This document shows positions 17,298-27,165 of a stretch of DNA of 64,000 bases, in pieces. Within the stretch, counting starts at the first letter, position 1. The number at the start of each line of letters is the position of its first letter. This DNA is from Vibrio pacinii DSM 19139 (GTDB lineage: Bacteria; Pseudomonadota; Gammaproteobacteria; Enterobacterales; Vibrionaceae), in NCBI RefSeq assembly GCF_000711795.1, contig NZ_KL543977.1, forward strand, positions 261,119 through 325,118. Reading direction: 5' to 3'. A model generated the notes under the pieces. It searched no databases. It saw only the letters and a program-made list of their open reading frames with translations, and had not been told where the DNA came from. The translations under genes and the position numbers were made by a program.

Positions 17298-18872
17298 TTA
17301 TGGTAGTTTTACATCAGACAGGTCATCGTTCGCACCAATGGCTTTCATTTCGCCAGCGACGATTTCTGCTAGAGGACCAAGGATAACTTGAAGGTTATTT
17401 TCACCCAGTTTCACTACCCCTTTAGCGCCAAGTTTCTTAAGTACCGCTTCATCAGCAACAGAGCGATCTTTAAGTGTTAGACGTAAGCGAGTGATACAAG
17501 CATCAATCGAAGTCAGGTTATCATGACCACCAAGAGCTTTAAGGTATTGACGCGCTAGGTCGCCTTTCTTCGCGTCAGCAGCTGGGGCTACAGATGTCTC
17601 TTCGTCATCATCTTCACGGCCTGGCGATTTCAAGTTGAAAGCGCGGATTGCGAAGGTAAAGGTGAAGAAGTATAGAGCACCAAATGCTAGACCGATAATA
17701 AGTAGCGTAACTGGTTTAGTTGCTAGACCCCAGTTCAATACGAAGTCGATAAGACCTGCAGAGAAACCAAAGCCGTGTAGCGTACCAAACATGTTAGCAA
17801 CCACTAGAGCAAGACCTGTAAATACCGCGTGCATCGCGTATAGGGCTGGAGCTAGGAATACAAACATGAATTCTAGCGGCTCTGTGATACCTGTTAGGAA
17901 TGAACAGAAAGCCACTGAGAACAATGCGCCACCAACTTGGCTGCGTTTTTCAGCAGGCGCTGCTAGGTACATTGCAAGAGCGGCACCTGGTAGACCAAAC
18001 ATCATCACAGGGAAGAAGCCGTTCATGAATACGCCAGCAGATTTATCACCACCGAAGTAACGGTGTAAGTCGCCAGATTTAACAGTTTCAGTCACTTCTT
18101 TTACAGTCGCAGTGATTTCTGGGTTCACAGCGTTAGCGAATTCAAATGTATGAGTTTGACCAGCAACTAATGTCTTCGCTAGTGCAGGGTCTACACACAA
18201 TTGTTGAAGTGCAGGAAGTGCATTACCCGCCGCTTGCGCGCCAGTGACTAGAACTTCTTGACAGGTACCCATACCGAACCAGAAATATGAGTTCAGAACG
18301 TGGTGAAGGCCGACAGGGATAAGCGCACGGTTTAGCGTACCATAAACAAACTGACCAACAGAGCCAGACGTTGATACTGCATGTGCAAGTGCATCAAGGC
18401 CACCTTGGATAGAAGGCCAAACCACACCAGCTATCGCACCAGCTACTAACGCAAACAGACCGGCCATAATAGGAACGAGACGTTTGCCAGAGAAGAATGC
18501 GAGCCACTCAGGAAGACGAGTTGCATGGAAAGCATTGTAAGAGTGACCAGCAATGATACCAGCGATGATACCGCCAAAGAATGACATGTTGATGTCAGCG
18601 TTAATTGTTGTTGCTGTGGCGGTTAATACAAAGTAAGCAACCGCACCGGCTAGGCCAGCAGCACCTTGACCGTCTTTAGAAAGACCAATCGCGATACCAA
18701 GACCAAACAGAAGTGGAAGTTCACCGAAGATCGCACCACCAGCTTGCGCCATAAATGGAATGTCAAGCAAGTCGCCTTGACCTAAACGTAGTAAGAGCGC
18801 CGCAACGGGAAGCGTTGCAATAGGTAGCATAAGAGCTTTACCTAACTTCTGCGCATATCCGAGAATATTCAC
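17298..18872 (-). CDS. nagE: PTS N-acetylglucosamine transporter, IICB component
   Basis: The 524-residue protein has an N-terminal EIIC membrane domain with about 10 helices (LGKALMLPIATLPVAALLLR; GITEPLEFMFVF near 330) and, after a charged linker near residue 420, an EIIB domain with the phosphorylated cysteine in DACITRLRL (about 460). The C-terminal EIIA domain of E. coli NagE (about 650 residues) is absent, so phosphate must come from a separate EIIA such as Crr. It is divergent from nagA-nagC, with NagC- and CRP-like sites in between. Confidence 0.93.
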   Translation of the reverse strand: MNILGYAQKLGKALMLPIATLPVAALLLRLGQGDLLDIPFMAQAGGAIFGELPLLFGLGIAIGLSKDGQGAAGLAGAVAYFVLTATATTINADINMSFFGGIIAGIIAGHSYNAFHATRLPEWLAFFSGKRLVPIMAGLFALVAGAIAGVVWPSIQGGLDALAHAVSTSGSVGQFVYGTLNRALIPVGLHHVLNSYFWFGMGTCQEVLVTGAQAAGNALPALQQLCVDPALAKTLVAGQTHTFEFANAVNPEITATVKEVTETVKSGDLHRYFGGDKSAGVFMNGFFPVMMFGLPGAALAMYLAAPAEKRSQVGGALFSVAFCSFLTGITEPLEFMFVFLAPALYAMHAVFTGLALVVANMFGTLHGFGFSAGLIDFVLNWGLATKPVTLLIIGLAFGALYFFTFTFAIRAFNLKSPGREDDDEETSVAPAADAKKGDLARQYLKALGGHDNLTSIDACITRLRLTLKDRSVADEAVLKKLGAKGVVKLGENNLQVILGPLAEIVAGEMKAIGANDDLSDVKLP

Positions 18873-18956
18873 CTTAAGTTCCCCCTATAGGATTTTTTGT
18901 AGTTTGCAGAGCTACTTTTTTTAGTCGCTCAATTTAGTCCTGTTCAGTTTATGACA

Positions 18957-18978
18957 TTAATTTTGCTCCGCAAATTAA
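18957..18978. promoter_or_regulatory. NagC-like operator
   Basis: A 22-base near-palindrome with halves TTAATTTTGC and GCAAATTAA around a CC/TCC centre. It closely resembles the E. coli NagC operator with TTAATTTGCG...CGAATTAA arms as I recall it. It lies about 85 bases upstream of nagE. NagC is encoded in the same cluster. Confidence 0.7.
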
Positions 18979-18990
18979 AACCTTATCATT

Positions 18991-19006
18991 TGTGATCATA
19001 ATCACC
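18991..19006. promoter_or_regulatory. CRP-like binding site
   Basis: TGTGATCATAATCACC matches TGTGA-N6-TCACA in 9 of 10 fixed positions. cAMP-CRP activation of nagE and nagA is established in E. coli; here it is inferred from the match and place. Confidence 0.7.
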
Positions 19007-19352
19007 AGAAATGGCCAATATTCAAGGTTTTTGCTAGCGAGATCATAAAACTTATTTTACAATACAAAAAAATAGCAATATATCAGTCAAATTCGCGTTA
19101 CTCTTGTCCTATATACAAGAGCCTTTAACGTTGTTAGCCAAGGTATTACATGACAATATAAGTCATCAGTAATTCATTTACCAAGCTTACAGCTATTGGG
19201 TTTTATAACGATTTTTTACGACTTTTTTTTTCGTTTGCTAGCAATATTTTGCGATCTAATTGATGCTTACAAATAAAGTACATTAATGTTACTTAAATGC
19301 TTCAGTTAGATGACTAAAAGTATTATGAATCTAATATAAGGATTAGCTAACC

Positions 19353-20489
19353 ATGTATGCGCTAACTAACTGTAAAATATATACTGGTAGTGATGTTCTC
19401 AGCGAGCACGCTATCATCATCAATAACGGCCTTATCGATGCGATTTGCCCACAATCTGAGCTGTCAGATGACGTTGAGACTCGTGACCTAAATGGCGCAA
19501 ATGTAAGTCCTGGCTTTATCGACCTACAGTTAAATGGTTGTGGTGGTGTCATGCTTAATGATGAAATCACCGCAGAAACCATGCACATCATGCATCAAGC
19601 AAATCTTAAATCTGGCTGTACCAGTTTTTTACCGACTTTAATTACCTCTTCTGATGACGATATGCGCCAAGCCGTCACGGCTGCGCGTGACTATCACAGT
19701 AAATACCAAAATCAATCGCTGGGTTTGCATCTTGAAGGTCCCTACCTCAACGTGATGAAGAAAGGTATCCATAGTGTCGATTACATCCGCCCATCCGATG
19801 ACAGTATGATTGACTTCATCTGTGACAATGCCGATGTGATCGCTAAAGTTACCCTAGCGCCTGAACACAATGATCAAGCACATATCGCGCGCTTAAAAGC
19901 GGCAGGTATTGTAGTATCGATTGGCCACACTAATGCGACATACACAGAAGCGCGTAAAGGCTTTGAAGCGGGCATCACTTTTGCCACGCACTTATTCAAC
20001 GCTATGACGCCAATGGTAGGTCGTGAACCGGGTGTGGTTGGTGCCATTTACGATACCTCCGATGTCTATGCGGGTATCATCGCCGATGGCTTCCACGTCG
20101 ACTATGCCAATATCAGAATTGCGCACAAAATTAAGGGCGAAAAATTAGTATTAGTGACCGATGCCACAGCTCCTGCAGGCGCTGACATGGATTACTTTAT
20201 TTTTGTTGGTAAGAAAGTATATTACCGAGAGGGTAAGTGTGTTGATGAAAATGGCACACTAGGCGGCTCAGCCCTCACTATGATAGAGGCAGTACAAAAC
20301 ACTGTCGAGCACGTCGGTATCGCTCTGGACGAAGCACTCCGCATGGCTACTTTGTATCCTGCGAAAGCAATCGGTGTTGACCACCAACTTGGCCGTGTTA
20401 AGAAAGGCTTAGTTGCAAACCTCACTGTTTTTGATCGTGACTTCAACGTCCAAGCGACTGTTGTTAACGGACAATACGAGCAAAATTAA
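19353..20489 (+). CDS. nagA: N-acetylglucosamine-6-phosphate deacetylase
   Basis: A 378-residue amidohydrolase that removes the acetyl group of GlcNAc-6-P. Family motifs are GFIDLQLNGCGG (about residue 53), the metal ligand glutamate in LHLEGPYLN (about 130), the ligand histidines in SIGHTNAT (about 193) and FATHLFNAMTP (about 214), and the catalytic Asp in LVTDATAPAG (about 270). The nagC start follows after 2 bases, so the two form an operon. A nagB gene is not in this cluster. Confidence 0.97.
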   Translation: MYALTNCKIYTGSDVLSEHAIIINNGLIDAICPQSELSDDVETRDLNGANVSPGFIDLQLNGCGGVMLNDEITAETMHIMHQANLKSGCTSFLPTLITSSDDDMRQAVTAARDYHSKYQNQSLGLHLEGPYLNVMKKGIHSVDYIRPSDDSMIDFICDNADVIAKVTLAPEHNDQAHIARLKAAGIVVSIGHTNATYTEARKGFEAGITFATHLFNAMTPMVGREPGVVGAIYDTSDVYAGIIADGFHVDYANIRIAHKIKGEKLVLVTDATAPAGADMDYFIFVGKKVYYREGKCVDENGTLGGSALTMIEAVQNTVEHVGIALDEALRMATLYPAKAIGVDHQLGRVKKGLVANLTVFDRDFNVQATVVNGQYEQN

Positions 20490-20491
20490 GC

Positions 20492-21706
20492 ATGAATGGC
20501 GGACAAATAGGTAACGTAGATTTAGTAAAACAACTAAATAGTGCAGCAGTGTACAGACTGATCGATCAACAAGGTCCAATTTCAAGGATTCAAGTTGCCG
20601 ACGTCAGTCAACTGGCTCCTGCCAGTGTTACAAAAATCACCCGCCAACTACTTGAGCGCGGCCTAATTAAAGAAGTCGCGCAACAAGCATCAACGGGCGG
20701 TCGACGTGCTATTTCACTTACGACCGAAGTTGAGCCGTTTCATTCGGTTGCTATCCGTATTGGTCGTGATTACATTCAGTTCAGTCTATACGACTTGGGC
20801 GGCAAAGCGCTGGCTGAAGATTACACTGAATTTTTCTATACCACTCAAGAAGAGCTGGTTGACGGTCTCCTGTCGCAACTCAAACACTTTATTCACGCCA
20901 ACCAAACCATGATCAACCAGTTAATCGCGATCGGAATCTCGCTACCTGGTTTGGTTAATCCCGAAACGGGTGTGGTTGAGTACATGCCAAATATCTCGAT
21001 TGATAATCTTGAACTGGCAGACATTATCCAAAAAAGTTTCCACGTCGAGTGTTTTGTTGGTAATGACGTACGCGGCATGGCGTTAGCTGAACACTATTTC
21101 GGTGCTAGCAAAGATTGCCAAGATTCTATTTTAGTCAGTGTTCACCGTGGTACGGGAGCAGGGATTATCGTCAATGGTCAGGTATTTCTTGGTTTTAATC
21201 GCAACGTTGGTGAAATCGGCCATATCCAAATCGATCCACTTGGCGAGCAATGTCAATGTGGTAACTTTGGGTGCCTTGAAACCGTTGCCGCTAACCCCGC
21301 CATTATCGAGCGCGTCAATAAACTGATCAACCAAGGGTACCAGTCGACTTTATCCGAATTAGACACTATTAGCATTGCAGATGTCTGTGAGCACGCCAAT
21401 CTCGGTGATGAGCTCGCCAAACAGAGCCTTGTGCGCGTTGGCAACCAACTTGGTAAAGCGATAGCGATTACGATTAACTTATTCAATCCACAAAAAGTCG
21501 TCATCGCTGGTGATATTACTCAATGTGAAGATATTCTCTTCCCTGCTATTCGCCGTAATGTTGAAAATCAATCACTCACGACCTTCCACAGTGGCTTACC
21601 TATCGTCGCTTCAAAGATCGATAAGCAACCGACTCTTGGCGCTTTTGCCATGATTAAGCGTGCTATGCTCAATGGTGTTTTGTTACAAAAATTGTTAGAA
21701 GATTAA
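20492..21706 (+). CDS. nagC: N-acetylglucosamine-responsive repressor, ROK family
   Basis: The 404-residue protein has an N-terminal winged helix-turn-helix (ISRIQVADVSQLAPASVTKITRQLLERG, residues 29-56) and a ROK sugar-binding domain. The latter has GISLPGLVNPETG, VHRGTGAGIIVNG, the GEIGHIQ motif, and the zinc site CQCGNFGCLE near residue 254. NagC represses nag genes until it binds GlcNAc-6-P. Its start 2 bases after nagA suggests coupled translation. Confidence 0.95.
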   Translation: MNGGQIGNVDLVKQLNSAAVYRLIDQQGPISRIQVADVSQLAPASVTKITRQLLERGLIKEVAQQASTGGRRAISLTTEVEPFHSVAIRIGRDYIQFSLYDLGGKALAEDYTEFFYTTQEELVDGLLSQLKHFIHANQTMINQLIAIGISLPGLVNPETGVVEYMPNISIDNLELADIIQKSFHVECFVGNDVRGMALAEHYFGASKDCQDSILVSVHRGTGAGIIVNGQVFLGFNRNVGEIGHIQIDPLGEQCQCGNFGCLETVAANPAIIERVNKLINQGYQSTLSELDTISIADVCEHANLGDELAKQSLVRVGNQLGKAIAITINLFNPQKVVIAGDITQCEDILFPAIRRNVENQSLTTFHSGLPIVASKIDKQPTLGAFAMIKRAMLNGVLLQKLLED

Positions 21707-21742
21707 TCTTCTTAACCAGTAAGCAACTAATTGAGTTAGAAT

Positions 21743-21771
21743 AACGGGCTACACATGTGGCCCGTTTTTTG
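21743..21771 (+). terminator. Terminator of nagAC
   Basis: ACGGGCTACA...TGTGGCCCGT followed by TTTTTT. Confidence 0.8.
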
Positions 21772-21791
21772 TAGGACGAAACATCATCAAT

Positions 21792-23375
21792 ATGGAACTG
21801 ATCTTAATTTCAGCGGCATTTCTCGCTGGTTTCATCGCACTTAAATGCAACCTTCCGCCACTGGTTGGCTTCCTATTGGCAGGCTTTGGTTTACATGCCG
21901 TCGGATTGCAAACCAACCAGACCATCATCACGTTAGCCGATCTCGGTGTCACCCTGCTGCTGTTCACTATCGGTTTGAAGCTTGATATCAAGACCTTGTT
22001 GTCTAAAGAGATTTGGGCAGGCGCGACCTTACACAACCTGCTTTCGACGATACTCTTTAGTGCCGTCCTGATGTGCTTCAAGTTCTTAGGGGTCAGTTCA
22101 CTGGCAGCGATGTCGATTGATCAAGTGGTGCTACTTAGCTTCGCCCTCTCCTTCTCAAGCACGGTATTTGCCGTTAAGTCACTGCAAGAAAAAGGCGAAC
22201 TGAACGCCACTTACGGTACCATCGCTATCGGTATTTTGGTCATGCAAGATATCTTTGCCGTGGTATTCTTAACCGCCTCAACGGGCAAATTACCTGAATG
22301 GTACGCGATCGGTTTATTCGCCTTGCCATTAGTGCGCCCACTACTGTACAAATTGCTCGACTGGGTTGGCCACGGGGAAATGTTAGTATTACTAGGCATT
22401 TTCTTTGCTCTAGTGGTTGGCGCGGGGTTATTTGAGCTTGTGGGCATGAAACCCGATCTTGGCGCCCTAATCCTCGGAATGTTGTTAGCGGCTCATAAAA
22501 AAGCCTCGGAGCTCTCCAAATCTTTATTTAATCTCAAAGAACTCTTTTTGGTCTGCTTCTTCTTAAATATTGGTTTATCCGCCCAGCCAACTCTGTCTGG
22601 TTTTGCCATGGCACTGCTGTTTTTACTATTGCTACCAATCAAGGGCGTGCTCTATTTCGCTGTGCTCAACGGATTTAAATTCCGCGTTCGCACTTCTCTA
22701 TTAGCTTCATTAAGTCTGTTTAACTTCAGCGAGTTTGGCTTAATTGTCGGTGGTCTAGCATTTAAAATGGGGTGGATGAGTGGCGATATCTTGGTCGCTC
22801 TTGCAATGGCGGTATCCATTTCCTTTATCGTCTCGGCCCCGCTTAACCGTCACGGACATGCGCTTTATCAACGTTCTGGCCGTTGGCTACGAGAGCATGC
22901 CGCAGAGAAGCTCAATACGCGCGATCAGTTAATCAACCCAGGTCATGCTCAAGTACTCATTTTAGGTATGGGTCGAATAGGAACTGGCGCTTATGACGAG
23001 CTACGACATCGTTATGGAAAAATCAGCTTGGGTATTGAAGTACGCGAAGATGCAGCGCACGAACACAAAGCGCTCGGGCGTAATGTGATTGCTGGCGATG
23101 CAACCGACCCAGACTTCTGGGAGCGAATTTTAGATACCGCGAATGTTAAGTTGGTTTTATTAGCAATGCCACATCACCAAGGTAACCAGATCGCATTGCA
23201 ACAGTTAAAGAGCCGAAACTTCCAAGGCCAAATTGCCGCTATTGCTGAATATCCAGATCAAATGGATACGTTAATTGAAGGAGGTGTCGACGCCGCCTTT
23301 AACATTTATCGTGAGGCAGGTAGTGGTTTTGCTCGCCATGTTTGCGACCAACTGCAACCGAAGTTTTCTAAATAG
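21792..23375 (+). CDS. Kef/CPA2-type cation:proton antiporter
   Basis: The 527-residue protein starts with a Na+/H+ exchanger domain of about 12 helices (to about residue 375) and ends with an RCK/TrkA-N Rossmann domain (VLILGMGRIGTGAYDEL near 392). It has no TrkA-C domain and is shorter than KefB, KefC or YbaL. Such proteins usually exchange K+ or Na+ for H+ under nucleotide control. It is a lone gene between nagC and asnB. The ion is not predictable from sequence alone. Confidence 0.85.
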   Translation: MELILISAAFLAGFIALKCNLPPLVGFLLAGFGLHAVGLQTNQTIITLADLGVTLLLFTIGLKLDIKTLLSKEIWAGATLHNLLSTILFSAVLMCFKFLGVSSLAAMSIDQVVLLSFALSFSSTVFAVKSLQEKGELNATYGTIAIGILVMQDIFAVVFLTASTGKLPEWYAIGLFALPLVRPLLYKLLDWVGHGEMLVLLGIFFALVVGAGLFELVGMKPDLGALILGMLLAAHKKASELSKSLFNLKELFLVCFFLNIGLSAQPTLSGFAMALLFLLLLPIKGVLYFAVLNGFKFRVRTSLLASLSLFNFSEFGLIVGGLAFKMGWMSGDILVALAMAVSISFIVSAPLNRHGHALYQRSGRWLREHAAEKLNTRDQLINPGHAQVLILGMGRIGTGAYDELRHRYGKISLGIEVREDAAHEHKALGRNVIAGDATDPDFWERILDTANVKLVLLAMPHHQGNQIALQQLKSRNFQGQIAAIAEYPDQMDTLIEGGVDAAFNIYREAGSGFARHVCDQLQPKFSK

Positions 23376-23387
23376 TCACTTTTCTTT

Positions 23388-23413
23388 AGGTAGCGTTTCG
23401 CTACCTTTTTTAC
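23388..23413 (+). terminator. Terminator of the antiporter gene
   Basis: AGGTAGCG-TTT-CGCTACCT followed by TTTTT. Confidence 0.85.
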
Positions 23414-23589
23414 CAAAGTGAACAAAAAAAGAACACAACCTAGCTTTCATTCATTAAAATAGCCATTTTGATAAATAATATTTAATGACTAGGCCTTTCT
23501 TTAATTCTTTTTATTAATTACGGTTGATTTTTTTAATCAGAATGGCAAATTGAACTCAACAGATTGATATTTATTTAAAGGGAAGTGGT

Positions 23590-25254
23590 ATGTGTTCGAT
23601 TTTCGGTATTCTTGACATAAAGAGCGATGCTGAGGCATTGCGACCTGTTGCGTTAGAAATGTCTAAGATGCTTCGCCATCGTGGCCCAGACTGGTCAGGC
23701 ATTTATTCATCTCAGAAAGCGATCCTCGCACACGAACGCTTAGCCATTGTTGGTCTTAATAGTGGTGCCCAGCCTTTATACAGCCCCGATAAAAAACACA
23801 TCCTTGCGGTTAACGGCGAAATTTACAACCATAAAGAGCTGCGTGCGCGTTACGAAGGCAAATACGACTTCCAAACTGATTCTGACTGTGAAGTGATTCT
23901 TGCACTTTATCAAGAGATGGGTGCCGACCTACTTGAAGAGCTCAACGGTATCTTTGCTTTCGTGCTTTATGACGAAGAGAAAGATCAATACTTAGTTGGT
24001 CGTGACCACATCGGCATAATCCCGCTTTATCAAGGCCATGATGAGCATGGTAACTACTATGTTGCATCAGAGATGAAGGCACTGGTACCAGTTTGTAAAA
24101 CAGTCAGCGAGTTTCCTCCTGGCAGCTACCTCAGCTCAACGGATGGCAAACCACAACGTTACTATATCCGCGATTGGAATGAGTACGCCGCTGTTCAAGG
24201 TAACAGTACCAGCAAAGAAGAGTTGACCGAGGCACTAGAAGCGGCGGTTAAACGCCAACTAATGACCGATGTTCCATACGGCGTCTTATTGTCTGGAGGC
24301 CTAGATTCGTCAATTACCTCTGCCGTTGCTAAACGTTTTGCAGCGATGCGAATTGAAGATGATGAGCAATCAGAAGCATGGTGGCCACAGTTGCACTCGT
24401 TTGCTGTTGGTTTAGAGGGCGCGCCGGATCTAAAAGCGGCCCGTGAAGTCGCAGACCAAATTGGTACCGTTCACCACGAAATGACTTACACCATCCAAGA
24501 AGGTCTTGATGCCATTCGTGACGTGATTTATCACATCGAAACGTACGATGTCACTACCATTCGCGCCTCAACGCCAATGTTCCTAATGGGACGTAAGATC
24601 AAAGCAATGGGCATCAAAATGGTTCTTTCTGGTGAAGGCGCTGACGAAATCTTCGGTGGCTATCTCTACTTCCATAAAGCACCAAATGCCAAAGAATTCC
24701 ACGAAGAGACGGTACGCAAATTACTCGCACTCAACATGTTTGACTGTGCTCGCGCTAATAAATCATTGGCAGCATGGGGTGTCGAAGGTCGTGTACCTTT
24801 CCTAGACAAAGAATTTATTGATGTAGCAATGCGTCTAAACCCTGAAGATAAAATGTGTGGCAACGGCAAGATGGAAAAACATATCCTGCGTGAATGTTTT
24901 GAACATTACTTGCCAGAATCTATCGCATGGCGTCAAAAAGAGCAGTTCTCTGACGGTGTAGGCTACAACTGGATTGATACCTTAAAAGAAGTTGCAGAAG
25001 CAAAAGTGACGGATCAACAGATGGAAACTGCGCAATTCCGTTTCCCATACAACACACCAACAACCAAAGAGGGTTACGCGTACCGTGAGATCTTCGAAGA
25101 GTTGTTCCCGCTACCATCAGCGGCCGAGTGTGTTCCTGGAGGCCCATCTGTAGCTTGCTCATCAGCAAAAGCGATTGAGTGGGACGAGTCATTCAAGAAC
25201 ATGGCCGATCCATCAGGTCGTGCCGTTAAGAGTGTTCATAACGACGCTTATTAA
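23590..25254 (+). CDS. asnB: Asparagine synthase (glutamine-hydrolysing)
   Basis: A 554-residue class II glutamine amidotransferase. Cys2 (MCSIFGI) is the glutaminase nucleophile once Met1 is removed, and AVNGEIYNH and RDHIGIIPLY lie in the N-terminal domain. The synthetase domain has the ATP pyrophosphatase loop LLSGGLDSS (about residue 237) and LSGEGADEIFGGYLYFHKAP (about 348). It makes asparagine from aspartate, ATP and glutamine. Length matches E. coli AsnB. A 214-base AT-rich leader precedes it with no site I can name. Confidence 0.97.
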   Translation: MCSIFGILDIKSDAEALRPVALEMSKMLRHRGPDWSGIYSSQKAILAHERLAIVGLNSGAQPLYSPDKKHILAVNGEIYNHKELRARYEGKYDFQTDSDCEVILALYQEMGADLLEELNGIFAFVLYDEEKDQYLVGRDHIGIIPLYQGHDEHGNYYVASEMKALVPVCKTVSEFPPGSYLSSTDGKPQRYYIRDWNEYAAVQGNSTSKEELTEALEAAVKRQLMTDVPYGVLLSGGLDSSITSAVAKRFAAMRIEDDEQSEAWWPQLHSFAVGLEGAPDLKAAREVADQIGTVHHEMTYTIQEGLDAIRDVIYHIETYDVTTIRASTPMFLMGRKIKAMGIKMVLSGEGADEIFGGYLYFHKAPNAKEFHEETVRKLLALNMFDCARANKSLAAWGVEGRVPFLDKEFIDVAMRLNPEDKMCGNGKMEKHILRECFEHYLPESIAWRQKEQFSDGVGYNWIDTLKEVAEAKVTDQQMETAQFRFPYNTPTTKEGYAYREIFEELFPLPSAAECVPGGPSVACSSAKAIEWDESFKNMADPSGRAVKSVHNDAY

Positions 25255-25278
25255 CATGGTTAAATAACCAAGATTGCA

Positions 25279-25307
25279 AGAGGTGCCAGTGGCGCCTCTT
25301 TTTTTGC
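25279..25307 (+). terminator. Terminator of asnB
   Basis: AGAGGTGCC-AGT-GGCGCCTCT followed by TTTTTTT. Confidence 0.85.
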
Positions 25308-25505
25308 CCACAGACCGCTCTTTTTTGCAAACTTAGTTTGTAGCACGCCACTTATCTGATTACATAAATAACTTCCCTACTCTTTTCAGACAGTTATACG
25401 CAATTTATTTAAAGAGCTAAATTTTGCCACCATTGCAGTTAATTACTCTAAGTAGTATATCTAATTACATATAAAAAACTTTAATTGACAACATTAATAA
25501 AACTT

Positions 25506-26897
25506 ATGGCAAACCAACAACATCAAATCTTAGGCCATCCTCGCGGTCTATTTCTCTTATTCGGTACAGAACTCTGGGAGCGCTTCTCGTATTATGCAAT
25601 GCGAGCGATCTTGGTTCTTTATCTCACTGACACCACACTTAACGGCGGCTTAGGCTGGACAACCAAAGAGGCACTCGATCTCTACGGTATCTATACCGGT
25701 TTGGTTTATATCACGCCAATGCTCGGTGGATGGCTGGCTGACAACTATCTTGGTCAACGCCGTTCGATCATGATTGGTGGTGCTCTGATGGCCATTGGTC
25801 AGTTTACCTTGGCATTACCGGCAGATATGCTCGGCTTGGGCACTGTACATAGTTTTTACCTTGGTTTGGCTCTGCTAATAACAGGTAATGGTCTTTTTAA
25901 ACCGAACATCTCGACTATGGTGGGTGACTTATACTCAGAAGGTGACAACCGCCGCGATGGTGCCTTTACGATTTTCTATATGGGGATCAATATTGGTGCG
26001 CTACTCGCTGGCGTGGTGGCAGGCTCAGCGACCGATTCGTTTGGTTGGAAAGCCGGTTTTGCCGTCGCCGGTATCGGTATGATTATCAGCCTGATCATGC
26101 AAATGACGCTTGCTAAGTCTTGGTTAGGTGATATCGGTGTGGTTCCAGCAGCGACACTCGCTCGAGAAAAGCAGCAATCGGCTGACAAGCAACCGTTAAC
26201 CAAGCAAGAAGTCGATCGCTTAAAAGTCGTGTTACTAATGGGCTTATTTGTGATCGTGTTCTGGGCCGGTTTCGAACAAGCAGGCGGCCTAATGAACATT
26301 TACACTCAGCAATACACTGACCGTATGATCGGTGGCTTTGAGGTTCCTGCGGCTTGGTTTCAATCACTTAACCCATTCTTTATTATCACACTCGCGCCAG
26401 TACTAGCAGCGCTGTGGGTAAAACTGGGGCCTAAAGAACCGAACTCTCCGGTTAAGTTTGCCTTGGCTCTGTTTTTCCTCGCTCTCGGTTTCTTATGTAT
26501 GATTGGTGCAGTGCTTGAGCAAGGTGGTGACACTGGCGTAAAAACATCAATGCTATGGCTTGTTGGCGCCTTTTTCTTCCATACCCTTGGTGAACTGTGC
26601 TTATCGCCTATCGGTTTATCGCTCGTGACTAAGCTAGCACCGCTTCGCCTAGCATCGCTTATGATGGGTGCATGGTTTGGCTTCAACGCGATTGCTAACT
26701 ATGTCGCAGGCCTGATTGGTTCACACGTTGGCGAACTAGGAGCACTGCCTATCTTCGGTGGTATTGCCATCGCGGCCACGGTATCTGGTGTGATTCTATT
26801 GATGTTCTCAAACACACTAGTTGGTTGGATGCACGGTGCAGAAACACCGATTTCCAACTCACAGCAGATAGAAGAGCAACAAGTCCAGGTTGCTTAA
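25506..26897 (+). CDS. POT/PTR family proton-dependent oligopeptide transporter
   Basis: The family signature GTELWERFSYYAMRAILVLYL lies near the start (about residues 22-42 from the ATG), with the ExxERFxYY proton-coupling glutamates. About 14 hydrophobic segments follow, as in DtpA-type di/tripeptide importers. GNGLFKPNISTMVGDLY is the second POT signature. The start is taken at the ATG at 25506 (463 residues); a TTG at 25485 is an alternative, and neither has a strong ribosome site. Single gene with its own terminator. Confidence 0.93.
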   Translation: MANQQHQILGHPRGLFLLFGTELWERFSYYAMRAILVLYLTDTTLNGGLGWTTKEALDLYGIYTGLVYITPMLGGWLADNYLGQRRSIMIGGALMAIGQFTLALPADMLGLGTVHSFYLGLALLITGNGLFKPNISTMVGDLYSEGDNRRDGAFTIFYMGINIGALLAGVVAGSATDSFGWKAGFAVAGIGMIISLIMQMTLAKSWLGDIGVVPAATLAREKQQSADKQPLTKQEVDRLKVVLLMGLFVIVFWAGFEQAGGLMNIYTQQYTDRMIGGFEVPAAWFQSLNPFFIITLAPVLAALWVKLGPKEPNSPVKFALALFFLALGFLCMIGAVLEQGGDTGVKTSMLWLVGAFFFHTLGELCLSPIGLSLVTKLAPLRLASLMMGAWFGFNAIANYVAGLIGSHVGELGALPIFGGIAIAATVSGVILLMFSNTLVGWMHGAETPISNSQQIEEQQVQVA

Positions 26898-26928
26898 CTG
26901 CCATAATAATTGCCGATTTGCTAAAAAA

Positions 26929-26961
26929 AACGCCCGAACATCATTGTCGGGCGTTGTTTTA
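26929..26961 (+). terminator. Terminator of the peptide transporter gene
   Basis: AACGCCCGA...TCGGGCGTT followed by GTTTT. Confidence 0.8.
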
Positions 26962-27165
26962 GACACATGAGAGCTAGCTGACATCCGTCACGCGGCTTGA
27001 TCTGGTTGAAAAAATGTTCACTAAAGATCACATTTCAAATTCAGGTAGCATAGAATCAAAAGGCCTAATGGGTAATTAAACCTACTCAAAATCACGAAAT
27101 CATCTTCGTCAAAATCCGTTGAAATAAGGCGATTCAACGTTTTTACACAAATCAGAGGAAGCCTT

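Larger units (their letters stand above)
18873..19352. promoter_or_regulatory. Divergent nagE-nagA control region
   Basis: A 480-base AT-rich gap. Near nagE it holds a NagC-like palindrome and a CRP-like site; nearer nagA lies a weaker NagC-like half at about 19244-19266 with the core TTTGCGAT. No protein or RNA gene is seen. Confidence 0.7.

Noticed and set aside
24666..25192. Minus-strand frames inside asnB
   Set aside because: Shadows of asnB with no features of real proteins.
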